This document shows positions 8,399-17,726 of a stretch of 64,000 bases of DNA, in pieces. Position 1 is the first letter of the stretch. Each line of letters begins with the position of its first letter. The translations under genes and the position numbers were made by a program. Below the pieces are notes generated by a model, which saw only the letters and a program-made list of their open reading frames with translations, had not been told where the DNA came from and ran no database searches. Source of the stretch: Xanthomonas arboricola pv. guizotiae (GTDB lineage: Bacteria > Pseudomonadota > Gammaproteobacteria > Xanthomonadales > Xanthomonadaceae); assembly GCF_002940205.1 (NCBI RefSeq), contig NZ_MDSK01000020.1, positions 1 to 64,000 of the forward strand. The letters run 5' to 3'.

Positions 8399-8815
8399 CT
8401 AGTGGGCGCAGCTGGCGTCGTGGACGTGGGCGTGCCCGTGGTTCAGACGCAAATTGACCAGGTGGGCGATGCCGACCAGCGCGCCACCGAGCGTCATCAC
8501 CACCGCATGCGGCACCACCGCGTGGTGCAAGGGGTCGTAGAGCAGGCCCGCCCACAGCAGCAACAAGCCCGGCAGCAACAGCGCCAGCGCATGCAGCGCC
8601 TTGTGGCGGCGATAGCCCAGCACCAGGCTGAACAGCCCCAGCAGCGTCACGAACACCACGATGGCCAGCTCGACCCCGTCGCCCAGCCAGAACGACAGCC
8701 CCAACGACGGAGCCAGCGCAAGGACCAGCGGCAGCACCGCGCAGTGCACGGCGCACAGCAGCGAACCGGTCGCACCGAAGCGGTCGAGCACATGGCGAAG
8801 GGACGGTAGAGGCAT
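8399..8815 (-). CDS. MerC-domain membrane protein, probably zinc-regulated
   Basis: 138-residue protein with four hydrophobic helices and a MerC-type first helix containing a Cys pair (GSLLCAVHCAVLP). It ends in a His-rich tail (NHGHAHVHDASCAH) suited to binding zinc or a similar metal. MerC proteins move mercury across the inner membrane, but stand-alone MerC-like proteins next to a zinc receptor are more likely to handle zinc; that is inference. It is transcribed divergently from the ZnuD-like receptor gene at 8979. An AT-rich Zur-box-like site (8844-8862) lies just upstream. Confidence 0.75.
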   Translation of the reverse strand: MPLPSLRHVLDRFGATGSLLCAVHCAVLPLVLALAPSLGLSFWLGDGVELAIVVFVTLLGLFSLVLGYRRHKALHALALLLPGLLLLWAGLLYDPLHHAVVPHAVVMTLGGALVGIAHLVNLRLNHGHAHVHDASCAH

Positions 8816-8843
8816 GACTTCCAGCAGGGGCTCGCGGCGAAGT

Positions 8844-8862
8844 GGAATAATATAACATCTTC
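8844..8862 (-). promoter_or_regulatory. Candidate Zur operator upstream of the MerC-like gene
   Basis: On the minus strand the site reads AAGATGTTATATTATTCCA-like, with the core ATGTTATATTAT, an AT-rich near-palindrome in otherwise G+C-rich DNA. It resembles gammaproteobacterial Zur boxes (GTTATAATATAAC type). It lies about 30 bases before the start of the MerC-like gene. Confidence 0.5.
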
Positions 8863-8943
8863 CTTGTTCCAGACCCGCACCGCTGCATCGCCCACGCGAG
8901 CGGGTCCAGCCGTCGGCACAGCAGCCAAGCTGCGCCCCATCAT

Positions 8944-8962
8944 TGATATAAAGTAACAATCA
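8944..8962 (+). promoter_or_regulatory. Candidate Zur operator upstream of the ZnuD-like receptor
   Basis: TGATATAAAGTAACAATCA, about 17 bases before the receptor ATG. Its reverse complement, with TGTTACTTTATATCA, resembles the site at 8844-8862. It would overlap the promoter or 5' leader of the receptor gene. The match to Zur boxes is imperfect and read by eye. Confidence 0.45.
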
Positions 8963-8978
8963 CAGAGTCCGGCCCGCC

Positions 8979-11045
8979 ATGCACCCTCGCCTCGCTTCCT
9001 CGTTCCGCCGCTCCACGCTCTCGCTGGCGCTGACCAGCCTGCTGACGCCCGCCCTGGCCCTGGCCGAGGACGCACCGGCAGCTGCCGACCCGCAGACCCC
9101 GCCCAGTTCGGACACGCGCCACGACGCCACCGCGTCCAGTGGCCGCCATATCAAGGACCTGGACAAGGTCGTGGTCACCGCCAGCCCGCTGCGCGATGCG
9201 GCCGGCGCGTTGAGCCGCCCGGTCGAGGTGCTGGCCGGCGAGCGTCTGGACGAGGTGCGCAGCTCCAGCCTGGGCGAGACCGTTGCCAGCCTGCCCGGCG
9301 TGCAGAGTTCCAACTTCGGCCCGGGCGTCGGCCGGCCGATCATCCGCGGCCTGGACGGCCCGCGCGTGGCGGTGCTGCGCGATGGCCTGTCCACCCAGGA
9401 CGTGTCCACGGTCAGCCAGGACCATTCCCCGGCGATCGAGCCGTTCCTGGCCAACCAGATCGAGGTGCTCAAGGGCCCGTCCACGCTGCTGTACGGCTCC
9501 GGCGCGATCGGCGGCGTGGTCAACGTGGTCGACGGGCGCATTGCCGAAACCCCGGTGGACGGTTTCAGCGGCCGCGCCGAAGTGCGCTTCGATGGCGGCG
9601 ACAAGGACGGCAACACCGACATGTTCCGGGTCGATGCCGGCAATGGCAGCGGCCTGTCGATCCACGCCGACGGCGTGTACCGCAACCAGAACGATTACGA
9701 CACCCCGCAGGGGCGCCAGCTCAACAGCTGGATCGACTCCAAGGTCGGCTCGGTTGGCGCCTCGCTGTCCGGCGACTGGGGTTTCGTCGGCCTGTCGGCC
9801 TCGCGCTTTCGCGACAACTACGGCAACCCGGGCGAGCCGGGCGACCCGACGATCGGCGAGCGCGGGGTGTCGTTGAAGCTGCAGCAGGACCGCTACGACC
9901 TCAAGGGCGGGCTGACCGATCCCTGGGGCGAAGGCAGCGCGCTGCGCTACAGCTTCGGCCACACCGATTACGCGCACACCGAATTCGAAGGCGCCGAAGT
10001 CGGCACGGTGTTCACCAAGCGCGCCAACGAAGGCCGCGTGGAAGCCTCCTTCACCTTCGGCGGCGGCTGGCAGACCGCGTTCGGCCTGCAGGGCAGCGAC
10101 ACCACCTTCCAGGCGATCGGCGAGGAATCCTTCGTGCCCAAGACCGACACCCGCTCGCTCGGCGTGTTCGGCGTTGCGCGCAACAGCTGGGAGCGCGTCA
10201 CCGCCGAAGTCGGCGCGCGCGTGGACAAGGTCAAGTACCGCACCGACATCGGCGTGGACCGCGACTTCACCCCGACCAGCTTCTCGGCCAGCGGCGGCTT
10301 CCGCTTCAACGAACAGTGGCGCCTGACCGCCAACCTCGACCACGCCGAACGCGCACCGGCCGAGGAAGAGCTGTTCGCCGACGGCCCGCATATCGCCACC
10401 CTCGCCTACGAGATCGGCGATGCGGATCTGAAGACCGAAAAGGCCAACCAGGCCGAGCTGGGCCTGAACTTCCAGAACGCATGGGTGGATGCCAAGGTCG
10501 CCGCGTACTACAACCGCTACAACGACTTCGTCTACATCGTCGATACCGGCGGCCAATGGTTCAACGAAGAAGACAACGACTTCCTGCCGATCCGCCAGTG
10601 GACGCAGAACGATGCGGTGTTCCACGGTTTCGAGGGCGAGGCCACCTTCCATCTGGCCGACAACGACACCGGCGCGTGGGATCTGCGCGTGTTCGGCGAC
10701 ACCGTGCGTGCGCGCCTGACCGATGGCGGCAACCTGCCGCGCATCGCACCGGGCCGGGTCGGCGCGCAGATGCGCTGGAACGCCAATGCATGGCGCGCCT
10801 CGCTCGGCGCCACCCGCACCATGAAGCAGGACAAGGTGGCGGTGAACGAAACCCCGACCGACGGCTATACCTTCGTCGATGCGCATCTGGCCTACCACGT
10901 GGACCGCGGCAGCAACGCGTGGGAAGTGTTCCTGGACGGCAACAACCTGACCGACCAGGACGCACGCGTGCACACCTCCTTCCTCAAGGACGATGTGATG
11001 CTTCCCGGCCGCAGCGCCTCGTTCGGCGTGCGCCTGTTCTTCTGA
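8979..11045 (+). CDS. TonB-dependent outer-membrane receptor, ZnuD-like (zinc uptake)
   Basis: 688 residues: signal peptide to about residue 29, TonB box region (DKVVVTASPL), plug domain (SSSLGETVASLPGVQSSN, then RPIIRGLDGPRVAVLRDG and EVLKGPSTLLYGSGAIGG), and a beta barrel ending in a C-terminal phenylalanine (FGVRLFF). The plug text, especially GVGRPIIRGLDGPRVAVL and STVSQDHSPAIEPF, is that of the ZnuD group, zinc receptors first described in Neisseria. Context agrees: a divergent MerC-like gene with a His-rich tail and candidate Zur sites in the shared 163-base intergenic region. It probably imports zinc or a zinc complex using TonB energy. A terminator follows at 11074. Confidence 0.85.
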   Translation: MHPRLASSFRRSTLSLALTSLLTPALALAEDAPAAADPQTPPSSDTRHDATASSGRHIKDLDKVVVTASPLRDAAGALSRPVEVLAGERLDEVRSSSLGETVASLPGVQSSNFGPGVGRPIIRGLDGPRVAVLRDGLSTQDVSTVSQDHSPAIEPFLANQIEVLKGPSTLLYGSGAIGGVVNVVDGRIAETPVDGFSGRAEVRFDGGDKDGNTDMFRVDAGNGSGLSIHADGVYRNQNDYDTPQGRQLNSWIDSKVGSVGASLSGDWGFVGLSASRFRDNYGNPGEPGDPTIGERGVSLKLQQDRYDLKGGLTDPWGEGSALRYSFGHTDYAHTEFEGAEVGTVFTKRANEGRVEASFTFGGGWQTAFGLQGSDTTFQAIGEESFVPKTDTRSLGVFGVARNSWERVTAEVGARVDKVKYRTDIGVDRDFTPTSFSASGGFRFNEQWRLTANLDHAERAPAEEELFADGPHIATLAYEIGDADLKTEKANQAELGLNFQNAWVDAKVAAYYNRYNDFVYIVDTGGQWFNEEDNDFLPIRQWTQNDAVFHGFEGEATFHLADNDTGAWDLRVFGDTVRARLTDGGNLPRIAPGRVGAQMRWNANAWRASLGATRTMKQDKVAVNETPTDGYTFVDAHLAYHVDRGSNAWEVFLDGNNLTDQDARVHTSFLKDDVMLPGRSASFGVRLFF

Positions 11046-11073
11046 CGGTCCCTCTCTCCCGTCGTCATAAGCG

Positions 11074-11098
11074 AGGCCGCCTTCGGGCGGCCTTTTTT
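11074..11098 (+). terminator. Rho-independent terminator of the ZnuD-like gene
   Basis: Stem AGGCCGCC, loop TTCG, stem GGCGGCCT, then a T-run. A perfect eight-pair stem with a stable tetraloop, 28 bases after the receptor stop codon. Confidence 0.9.
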
Positions 11099-11483
11099 GT
11101 TTGAGATTTCCGATGGGTTGCCGATCGGATCGCCGCGTTTGGGATGTCGCCTGTGGCATTCCGAATCGTGCGGACGGCATCGCCCAACACAACGCGGGCT
11201 CTACGCAACGACTTGATCGCGGGGCGGCAGCGTCGATGCAGCGGCATGGGCTGTACCCAATCCTGGTGGAATGACCCCGGAAGTGGAGACGGCCGTGCAC
11301 GCTCTACTGCGCGATAACCCGTCACGGTCATGCGTGGTCGCGCCCGGGTGCGCTCCTACGTGGTTGGTTGGGGATTACGGCATCGACGGCAAGCGCCCTT
11401 CGCTTGGGAAGCGACAGCACGGCTGGCCACTTGCAGATAGGTGCATCTACACGCAATATGCGGCGACCCTGTGGAGCGCGTCC
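11099..11483. other. Intergenic DNA, no gene recognised
   Basis: Between the receptor terminator and the MarR gene. It contains one half of the GCGCTCCTACG repeat core (about 11351-11361) also seen at 29.6 kb, suggesting a decayed REP-like element. No convincing coding frame. Confidence 0.5.
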
Positions 11484-11906
11484 ATGTCCGGCACTTCCAG
11501 CTGCACCTGCTTTCATTTGCGCCGCGCGGCGCGTCGGATGTCGCAGCTGTACGACCACGCGCTGGCACCGGTGGGGCTGAGCCTCAACGCGTATTCGATC
11601 CTGCGCCGGCTCGAGACGACGAAGTCGCTGGGCGCGCTGGCACAGGCCTTGGGCATGGAGCGCACCACCCTCACCCGCAACCTCAAACCCTTGCTTGCGG
11701 CCGGATGGATCGCCACCCAGCGCGGCGACGATGCCCGGCAAACGTGGTTGATCCTCAGCCGCAGCGGCCGTGGGCTGCTGCGGCGCGCACAGCCGCACTG
11801 GCTCGCCGCACAGCAACGCATCGAGGCGCTGTTCGGTGCGGCAGCGACCGCGCAACTGCATGCCACGCTGGACCGCCTGGACGCCGTGCTGGATGCCGCC
11901 GCATGA
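11484..11906 (+). CDS. MarR-family transcriptional regulator
   Basis: 140 residues. The winged helix-turn-helix is clear: LSLNAYSILRRLETTKSLGALAQALGMERTTLTRNLKPL, then the wing GDDARQTWLILSRSGRGLL. MarR proteins are dimeric repressors that usually control an adjacent transporter and release DNA on ligand binding. The gene overlaps the following MFS gene by four bases (ATGA), so this regulator probably controls its own operon. The start at 11484 (MSGTSSCTC) is chosen because the 71 codons upstream in the same frame do not resemble the family. Two cysteines near the N-terminus (CTC) could make it redox-sensitive; that is speculation. Confidence 0.85.
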   Translation: MSGTSSCTCFHLRRAARRMSQLYDHALAPVGLSLNAYSILRRLETTKSLGALAQALGMERTTLTRNLKPLLAAGWIATQRGDDARQTWLILSRSGRGLLRRAQPHWLAAQQRIEALFGAAATAQLHATLDRLDAVLDAAA

Positions 11907-13126
11907 GCGCGCCGGCGAGCGCGCGCGCAAGTGCGCAGTGGGGATTGCTGCTCACCGCCTCGGCCATGCTGATGCTGACGATGGGCGCGCGCCAGACCAC
12001 CGGCCTGTTCGTGGAACCGATCCATCGCCAGACCGGGATCGGCATCGCCGCGATCAGCTTCGCGCTGGCGGTGGGACAACTGGTCTGGGGCGCGGTGCAG
12101 CCGGTGTTCGGCGCGATCGCCGATGCGCGCGGGCCATTGCCGGTGCTGCTGTTTGGTGGCGTGCTGTTGTCGCTGGGCCTGGGGCTGAGCCCGTGGCTGG
12201 CCAATGAGTGGGGCCTGATCGTCTCGCTGGGCATCCTGGCTGCCGCCGGTGCGGGCGCCGGCAGTTTTTCGGTGCTGATCGGTGCCACTGCCGGCCGGCT
12301 CGCACCGGAGCGACGTTCGTTCGCGGCCGGGCTGATCAATGCCGGCGGCTCGCTCGGGCAGTTCGTGTTTGCGCCGCTGGTGCAACTGATGATCGGCGCA
12401 GCCGGCTGGGCCAAGGCGATGACCGGGCTGGCGATGATCTCCCTGCTGACCTTGCCGCTGGCCTGGCCGCTGCGACGCAGATCGCCGCCGCCGGGCACAC
12501 AGCGCTCGATCGCAGGCGACGGCATCGGCCTGCGTGCGCAACTGCAGGTGGCCGTGCGCGACCGCAGTTACTGGTGCCTGCATCTTGGCTTTTTCACTTG
12601 CGGGGTGCATATCGCGTTTCTGGTCACGCACCTGCCCGGCGAGATCGCGCTGTGCGGCCTGCCCGCCAGCGTGTCGGCGGTGTCGATCGCGTTGATCGGC
12701 CTGTTCAACGTGGCCGGCAGCCTGGTCGCCGGCAAGCTCGGCGAACGCATCCGCATGAAGTGGCTGCTGTGCGCCTTGTATGCCAGCCGCACGGTGCTGA
12801 TCGGCTTGTACCTGATCGCGCCGCCGACGCCGCTGACCTTCTACCTGTTCGCCGCGGCGCTGGGCTTTACCTGGCTGGGCACGGTGCCGCCGACGGCAGG
12901 CTTGATCGGCAAACTGTTCGGCCCGCGTTACCTGGGCACCTTGTTCGGCCTGACCTTGTTGTCGCACCAGATCGGCGGCTTCTTCGGGGCGTGGCTGGGC
13001 GGGCTGGCGCTGGAGCGCTTCGGCGATTACAGCTGGATGTGGTACGCCGACATGCTGCTGGCAGTGATCGCAGCACTGATCAACCTGCCGATCCGCGAAG
13101 CGGCGCCGGTACGCGCAGCAGCGTAA
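11903..13126 (+). CDS. MFS transporter controlled by the adjacent MarR regulator
   Basis: 407 residues with about twelve hydrophobic helices, divided by a basic central loop (RRRSPPPGTQRS near residue 200). The first helices (MLTMGARQTTGLFVEPIHRQTGIGIAAISFALAVGQLVWG) and the late segment FGPRYLGTLFGLTLLSHQIGGFFGAWLGG belong to the OFA/NarK-like side of the major facilitator superfamily, whose members carry organic anions or act in efflux. The start codon overlaps the MarR stop. The substrate cannot be read from the sequence. Confidence 0.85.
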   Translation: MSAPASARASAQWGLLLTASAMLMLTMGARQTTGLFVEPIHRQTGIGIAAISFALAVGQLVWGAVQPVFGAIADARGPLPVLLFGGVLLSLGLGLSPWLANEWGLIVSLGILAAAGAGAGSFSVLIGATAGRLAPERRSFAAGLINAGGSLGQFVFAPLVQLMIGAAGWAKAMTGLAMISLLTLPLAWPLRRRSPPPGTQRSIAGDGIGLRAQLQVAVRDRSYWCLHLGFFTCGVHIAFLVTHLPGEIALCGLPASVSAVSIALIGLFNVAGSLVAGKLGERIRMKWLLCALYASRTVLIGLYLIAPPTPLTFYLFAAALGFTWLGTVPPTAGLIGKLFGPRYLGTLFGLTLLSHQIGGFFGAWLGGLALERFGDYSWMWYADMLLAVIAALINLPIREAAPVRAAA

Positions 13127-13538
13127 AGCAGGCGCAAGCCCGCACCTGCCTATCGGCCTGCGTGCAGCGAGATCGCTGCGCCATTGCACGGTGCCTGGCA
13201 GCGCATGCGCAAGGGTCATCGTGCCGCCGCGATGGATCGCATTGGCTGCCGCTGCGGTGCGCGTTGAAACGACCCATACGCGGTCCGATAGCGACACAGG
13301 TGCACTGCGCACGCGCTGTCTGGCGCCTTGCCGCAGTGATCGATGGCGAGCACCTCGCCTGCGCCGAGTGCCGCAGCGCACAACAGCTTTTGCCGGCAAC
13401 TCCGTTAGAACAACTGCGCGACGTATGTCGCTGCGTTGCGCGACCGGCCACTGTGACGTGCTGCCGGTCACCCTTTGGCGGCGCGTGCACGCGTGCGCGC
13501 ATTGCCGCCAGCTGCGACGTCATCCCAGGAGAGCTTTC
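13127..13538. other. Intergenic DNA, no gene recognised
   Basis: 412 bases between the MFS gene and the broken receptor gene. No plausible small gene is visible. A good ribosome binding site (AGGAGAG, near 13527-13533) belongs to the receptor remnant. Confidence 0.5.
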
Positions 13539-14600
13539 ATGACCGCATCGATGCCCTGCTATGCCCTGTCCCTTGCCATCGGCGCCCTGCTTGCGCCTGC
13601 CGCGCATGCGCAGACGTCGACCGCCGAGCCGCGCAGCGAGGCCACCACGCTGGATGCAGTGATCGTCAGCGGCACCGCGCGCTTCAAGGGCCTGGCCAAG
13701 CGCGATGCCAGCTTCTCGATCACCACCGCCAGCCCGGAGCAGATCCAGCAGGCCGTGCCGCAGAGCACTGCGGACCTGCTGAAGATCGTACCCGGCGTAT
13801 GGGCCGAGCCCAGCGGCGGCGGCACCGGTGCCAATATCTTCGTGCGCGGCATGCCATCCGAAGGCGATGCGCCATTCGTGACCATGCAACTGGATGGCGC
13901 GCCGCTGTTTCCGCCGCCGACCCTGTCGTTCCTGGAAAATTCCACGCTGTTTCGCGTCGACGACACGGTCGAGCGCATGGAGGTGTTGCGTGGCGGCTCC
14001 AGCCCGATCTTCTCCAACGGCCAGCCGGGTCTGACGGTCAACTTCATCCAGAAAAAAGGCCAGGACGAGCCCGAAGGCAGCGTACGCCTGACCGGCGGCA
14101 ACAACGCGCTGCGCCGCATCGATGTGTTCAACAGCGGGCCGATGGGCAATGGCTGGTACTACAGCGTGGGCGGTTTCTTTCGCGACACCGACGGTGTGCG
14201 CGACCCGCAGTTTTCCGCCGACAAGGGTGGCCAGTTCAGCGCCACCTTGAGCAAGCGCTGGGACAGTGGCGAGCTGGCGTTCTACGCGCGGCATACCGAC
14301 GACAACAATGCCTTCTATACCGCCATTCCGCTACTGTCGCGCAACAACGGCAACGACCTGTCCAGCTTCCCCGGTTTGAATGCGCAGACCGGCACCCTGC
14401 TCGGCCGCGACTTCCGCAATGTCGACCTGCTGGTCGGGCCGGATGGACAGACCATCCGCCGCGATCTGGCCGACGGCCGCGGCGTCAACATCGAATGGCA
14501 TCGCATGACTGCGCCCCCGGCGCAGCACCGTCGCAATTCGCGTGCTGCCCCGTGCCAGATGCGAAGCAAATCCGCGCATCGCGATGCTTTCTGTCAATGA
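13539..14600 (+). pseudogene. TonB-dependent receptor, 3' half missing
   Basis: The frame starts well: AGGAGAG binding site, ATG at 13539, signal peptide MTASMPCYALSLAIGALLAPAAHA, TonB box region (TTLDAVIVSGTARFKG), plug domain (STADLLKIVPGVWAEPSGGGTGANIFVRGMP, ending RMEVLRGGSSPIFSNGQPG) and the first barrel strands. At about 14510, after GRGVNIEWH, the family-like sequence stops and the frame continues as about 27 unrelated residues to a stop at 14600. Intact receptors of this type are about twice as long (roughly 700-800 residues), so most of the barrel is gone. No second piece is found downstream; the S8 protease array begins instead. It is probably non-functional, the remnant of a deletion or recombination. 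Confidence 0.85.
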
Positions 14601-15152
14601 AAGATTGATAGCTCGCAACAGATCGCGGCCAATCCTGTGCAAAAATACATCGCATCGCGAGCGTGAATCGGCATGTCCTGCACGAAGTGCGCAACGGATC
14701 ACGCGCCGGTCATCTGGCGCTCGGGTTGCCAGCGCGGATTGCGCGATCTCTAATCGGATCGCTGGCAAGGCGTTCGCATTGCCAGCGTCGGCTGCGCGGA
14801 CGCGCACGGGGGAGCCGACTGATGACCCGGCCGCATCCGTCCAGCGTTTGGGACCGATGCGTATCACTGGCTCTTTCGGGATACACGGACATGCACCCTG
14901 TTGCTGCTTCTTCGCGTGGTTCTCCTGCACGCACGATTCAATTCCACCTGAGGTTGTTCGGCGCTGCCTGATCGGTTTTGCTCGCCGCGGCCGCTGCCGC
15001 ATGGATTCACTCTCTACGCTTGCTGACGCATCTGATTCGGGCTCGATAGGCACGGCCTGACTCTGTTGAAGCAGTTGCGCTGGCCGATCGCCTGATCGGA
15101 CGGGGAACTGCGTCATATCGATCGTGCCTACCCTTGACTGGATTCAAACGGA
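14601..15152. other. Breakpoint-side intergenic DNA, no gene recognised
   Basis: 552 bases between the truncated receptor and the first protease. Composition is slightly less G+C-rich near 14580-14660. Open frames on either strand give no recognisable product. It must hold the promoter of the protease array, but I cannot pick out a convincing -35/-10 pair. Confidence 0.45.
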
Positions 15153-16955
15153 ATGAACCCTTATCGCAAGTGCCCTCTCGCGCTGTTGACCGGTGCCCTA
15201 CTGATCACAAGCGCGCCACTCTCGGCACTGGCCGACACGCCAGTGACCGCTCCCACCGCCACCGCCAGCTCCAAGGCCAGCGCAGAGGGCAGCGACCCAT
15301 TGCTGCGCTACCAATGGCACATGTCCAACCAGGGACAGGCCGTGATCGGCGACAGCCGTCCGGTGCCCGGGGTCGATATGGATGTGGATCTGCTGCATGC
15401 CTTGGGCATTCGCGGCCGTGGCGTCCGCGTCGGCGTGGTGGACAACGGCCTGGAGATCGGCCACGAAGATCTGCGCGACAACATCCTCCCGAATGGCTCG
15501 CACAATTTCGGCAACGGGTCGCACGATCCCACCCCGACCGACCCGGATTTTGGTCATGGCACCTCGGTCGCGGGCATCATCGCTGCGGTTGGATGGAATG
15601 GCCGTGGCGGTCGCGGCGTTGCGCCCGAGGCCTTGCTTGCCGGCTTCGATTTTCTGGGGAGCGACTCGGCCGGCAGCGACGCAGAAGTCAGTTATTCCTG
15701 GGGCAATGGTCCCGAAGCACGCACCATCGATATCTTCAACAACAGCTGGAGTTCGATCCAGGCCAGCTACCCCGACTTTCCGCTGGAAGAGCGTCAGTCC
15801 TGGGAAGCGTTGATGCGTTCGACACGCGGCGGGCTGGGTGGCATCTACATCAAGTCAGCCGGCAACTACTTCAGGCGTTTTCGCATCCGCGATGCAGAGG
15901 GCAACATCGTCAATGCTTGCAGCGAACTGTCGCGCACCTTGAATGTCGGATGCGTGCTCGCCAATGTCGATCCACTCAACAATGTTCCCGCCACCATCGT
16001 GGTCGCCAGCGTGGACGCCACCGGCAAGCGCGCCTCCTACTCGTCGTCCGGTTCGGCGTTGTGGATCTCCGGCCTGGGCGGAGAGTTTGGATACCAACGC
16101 AGGTTCTCTCCCTACGCGGCACAGACCGCCTCCCCCGAGAGCGCACCGTTCGTCTACGATCCGGCCATCGTCACCACCGATCTCAGCGGCTGCAGCGCTG
16201 GCGACAATGTGGATGGCGCGACGGTTGAAAACGCGCTTGCCGGCAGCACCTCCAGGATCGACGCATCCTGCAACTACAGCGCGTTGATGAACGGCACATC
16301 TGCCGCAGCGCCCACCGTCTCAGGTGTCGCAGCGCTGATTCTAAGCTCCAACCCCGGCCTGACCGCGCGCGATGTCAAGTACATCCTGGCCAAGACCGCG
16401 CGCCAGATCGATCCGTGGCAGCCGCGCGCGATCTACCAGGGCAGCGTGATCGACCCGGGCTGGATCACCAATGCGGCCGGACATCGCTTCAGCAACTGGT
16501 ATGGCTTCGGCCTGGCTGACGGCGCCGCAGCCGTCTACGAGGCGACCTATTTCAAGCCCCTGCCTCCGGTACGCGACACGCAATGGGTTGCATCCACCGC
16601 TGCTGCAAGTCAGATCGGTGGACCTGCACGACCAGCCAAACAACGCATTCGCATCACCCAGGCAATGAAGGTGGAAGGCGTGCAGCTATCATTGGCCACC
16701 TCGCACCGCAATCCGGCCAATCTGCGCGTGGTGCTGGAGTCGCCCAGCGGAACGCGTAGCTACGTCGTCACCCCGTTCTCGGTACTGGATCCGGCCGAGT
16801 ACGCGAAGACCGGGTTCTACATCGATCTCACCTCCACCAACGCTTTTCTCGATGAGCGGGCGCAAGGCGTGTGGACGCTGGAAGTCACCGACATGACCGA
16901 GCCGCGAACCACCGCGGCGCTGCAGAATTTCAAACTTCGCATCCTGGGGCACTGA
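15153..16955 (+). CDS. Kexin-like S8 serine protease with P domain (copy 1 of array)
   Basis: 600 residues. A signal peptide (to about residue 28, ALA) and a short Thr/Ala/Ser spacer lead into the mature start DPLLRYQWHMSNQGQ. There is no room for an I9-type propeptide. Catalytic triad: Asp97 (VGVVDNGLEIGHEDL), His135 (FGHGTSVAG) and Ser383 (MNGTSAAAPTVSG), with the oxyanion Asn in SAGNYF. The last 120 residues form a P/Homo B domain (ITQAMKVEGVQLSL to FKLRILGH). This is the layout of S8B proprotein convertases and of Aeromonas serine protease ASP. It is probably exported and secreted, cleaving host or environmental proteins. The stop is one base before the start of a small partner gene (TGA-C-ATG). 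Confidence 0.92.
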   Translation: MNPYRKCPLALLTGALLITSAPLSALADTPVTAPTATASSKASAEGSDPLLRYQWHMSNQGQAVIGDSRPVPGVDMDVDLLHALGIRGRGVRVGVVDNGLEIGHEDLRDNILPNGSHNFGNGSHDPTPTDPDFGHGTSVAGIIAAVGWNGRGGRGVAPEALLAGFDFLGSDSAGSDAEVSYSWGNGPEARTIDIFNNSWSSIQASYPDFPLEERQSWEALMRSTRGGLGGIYIKSAGNYFRRFRIRDAEGNIVNACSELSRTLNVGCVLANVDPLNNVPATIVVASVDATGKRASYSSSGSALWISGLGGEFGYQRRFSPYAAQTASPESAPFVYDPAIVTTDLSGCSAGDNVDGATVENALAGSTSRIDASCNYSALMNGTSAAAPTVSGVAALILSSNPGLTARDVKYILAKTARQIDPWQPRAIYQGSVIDPGWITNAAGHRFSNWYGFGLADGAAAVYEATYFKPLPPVRDTQWVASTAAASQIGGPARPAKQRIRITQAMKVEGVQLSLATSHRNPANLRVVLESPSGTRSYVVTPFSVLDPAEYAKTGFYIDLTSTNAFLDERAQGVWTLEVTDMTEPRTTAALQNFKLRILGH

Positions 16956-16956
16956 C

Positions 16957-17583
16957 ATGAAAAGCATCCTCCTTACTTCGGTCCTTGTTGCTTCCTTGAC
17001 CGCGTGCGGGTTCGCGCATGCCGGCCAGTACATGGACGCCCAGGCGCTCAGCGCAGCGGCCACCGGCGAGCGATTCAAATCCGGAAACGATACCTATCGC
17101 ATGCTGCCCGGCGTGGTGGTCTCCGAACCACTGCCGAACGACCGCTTGAACGCCGCTCCCGCATCTGCCGCCAAGGCGCGCGCAAGCAGCGCAGCAGCAA
17201 TCGATGGCAAGCTTGCCGCACGCATCGGCCCCTATGCCATCGTACTTCCGTCAACCAGCGCTGCACGTGGCGCGTCCAGGCTTGCGTCCACATCTACGGG
17301 CTCGGCAGAAAGCGCCATCGCCGCAGCGGTGAACGAACGCAATGGACGCGTCGTACTGGTCCAGCCGCAGCTGAAGCTGACCGACACCACGCCAAGCGCT
17401 GTCAGTGCACTGGCACGCAGCTCCGGCGGGCGCGTCGTCTACGCCTCGACGATCGACAACAGCGCAGTGATCGCCTATCCGTCGATCGAACAGACGCAGC
17501 AGGCCTTGACCCGTCTGCGCGCCAGCACGCCTGGTACGCAGGCGGCGCTGGTCGTGCAACAGTCGGTCATGCAGCCGATGTAG
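16957..17583 (+). CDS. Secreted partner protein of S8 protease, candidate external chaperone (ORF2-like)
   Basis: 208 residues with signal peptide MKSILLTSVLVASLTACGFAHAG. The mature part contains AAATG, YRMLPGVVV, IGPYAIVLPS and a C-terminal block TDTTPSAVSALARSSGGRVVYAS ending in VVQQSVMQPM; the same order of blocks appears in the protein at 21323. It starts one base after protease 1, so it is translationally coupled to it. In Aeromonas, ASP is followed by ORF2, an external chaperone required for folding of a protease that lacks a propeptide. The position, size class and absent propeptide suggest the same job here, but I have not shown sequence similarity to ORF2. It could instead be an inhibitor. 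Confidence 0.65.
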   Translation: MKSILLTSVLVASLTACGFAHAGQYMDAQALSAAATGERFKSGNDTYRMLPGVVVSEPLPNDRLNAAPASAAKARASSAAAIDGKLAARIGPYAIVLPSTSAARGASRLASTSTGSAESAIAAAVNERNGRVVLVQPQLKLTDTTPSAVSALARSSGGRVVYASTIDNSAVIAYPSIEQTQQALTRLRASTPGTQAALVVQQSVMQPM

Positions 17584-17726
17584 CAGACCTCCGGGCGACC
17601 GTCGAGCGCGCGCGCGGCGGGCCGCTCCCCGGACGCATCCATCTACAGCGCGCAATCGAGCGAAGGCGTACTTGCCATCGCTGCCTTGCTCGCTCCCACA
17701 CATTCGACCATAGATCGGAGAACAGC

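Noticed and set aside
8940-11300. Long minus-strand open frame opposite the ZnuD-like receptor
   Set aside because: No family-like sequence; the plus strand carries a full TonB receptor with signal peptide, plug and terminator.
11271-11483. Longer start for the MarR gene
   Set aside because: The extra 71 codons have no helix-turn-helix or MarR-like content and overlap a decayed repeat core.
13127-13538. Possible small genes before the truncated receptor
   Set aside because: Frames here are arginine/alanine-rich and lack binding sites or plausible products.
15000-15152. PIP box search upstream of the S8 protease array
   Set aside because: TTCG half-sites occur but none are paired at 15 bases, so I do not claim HrpX control of the array.
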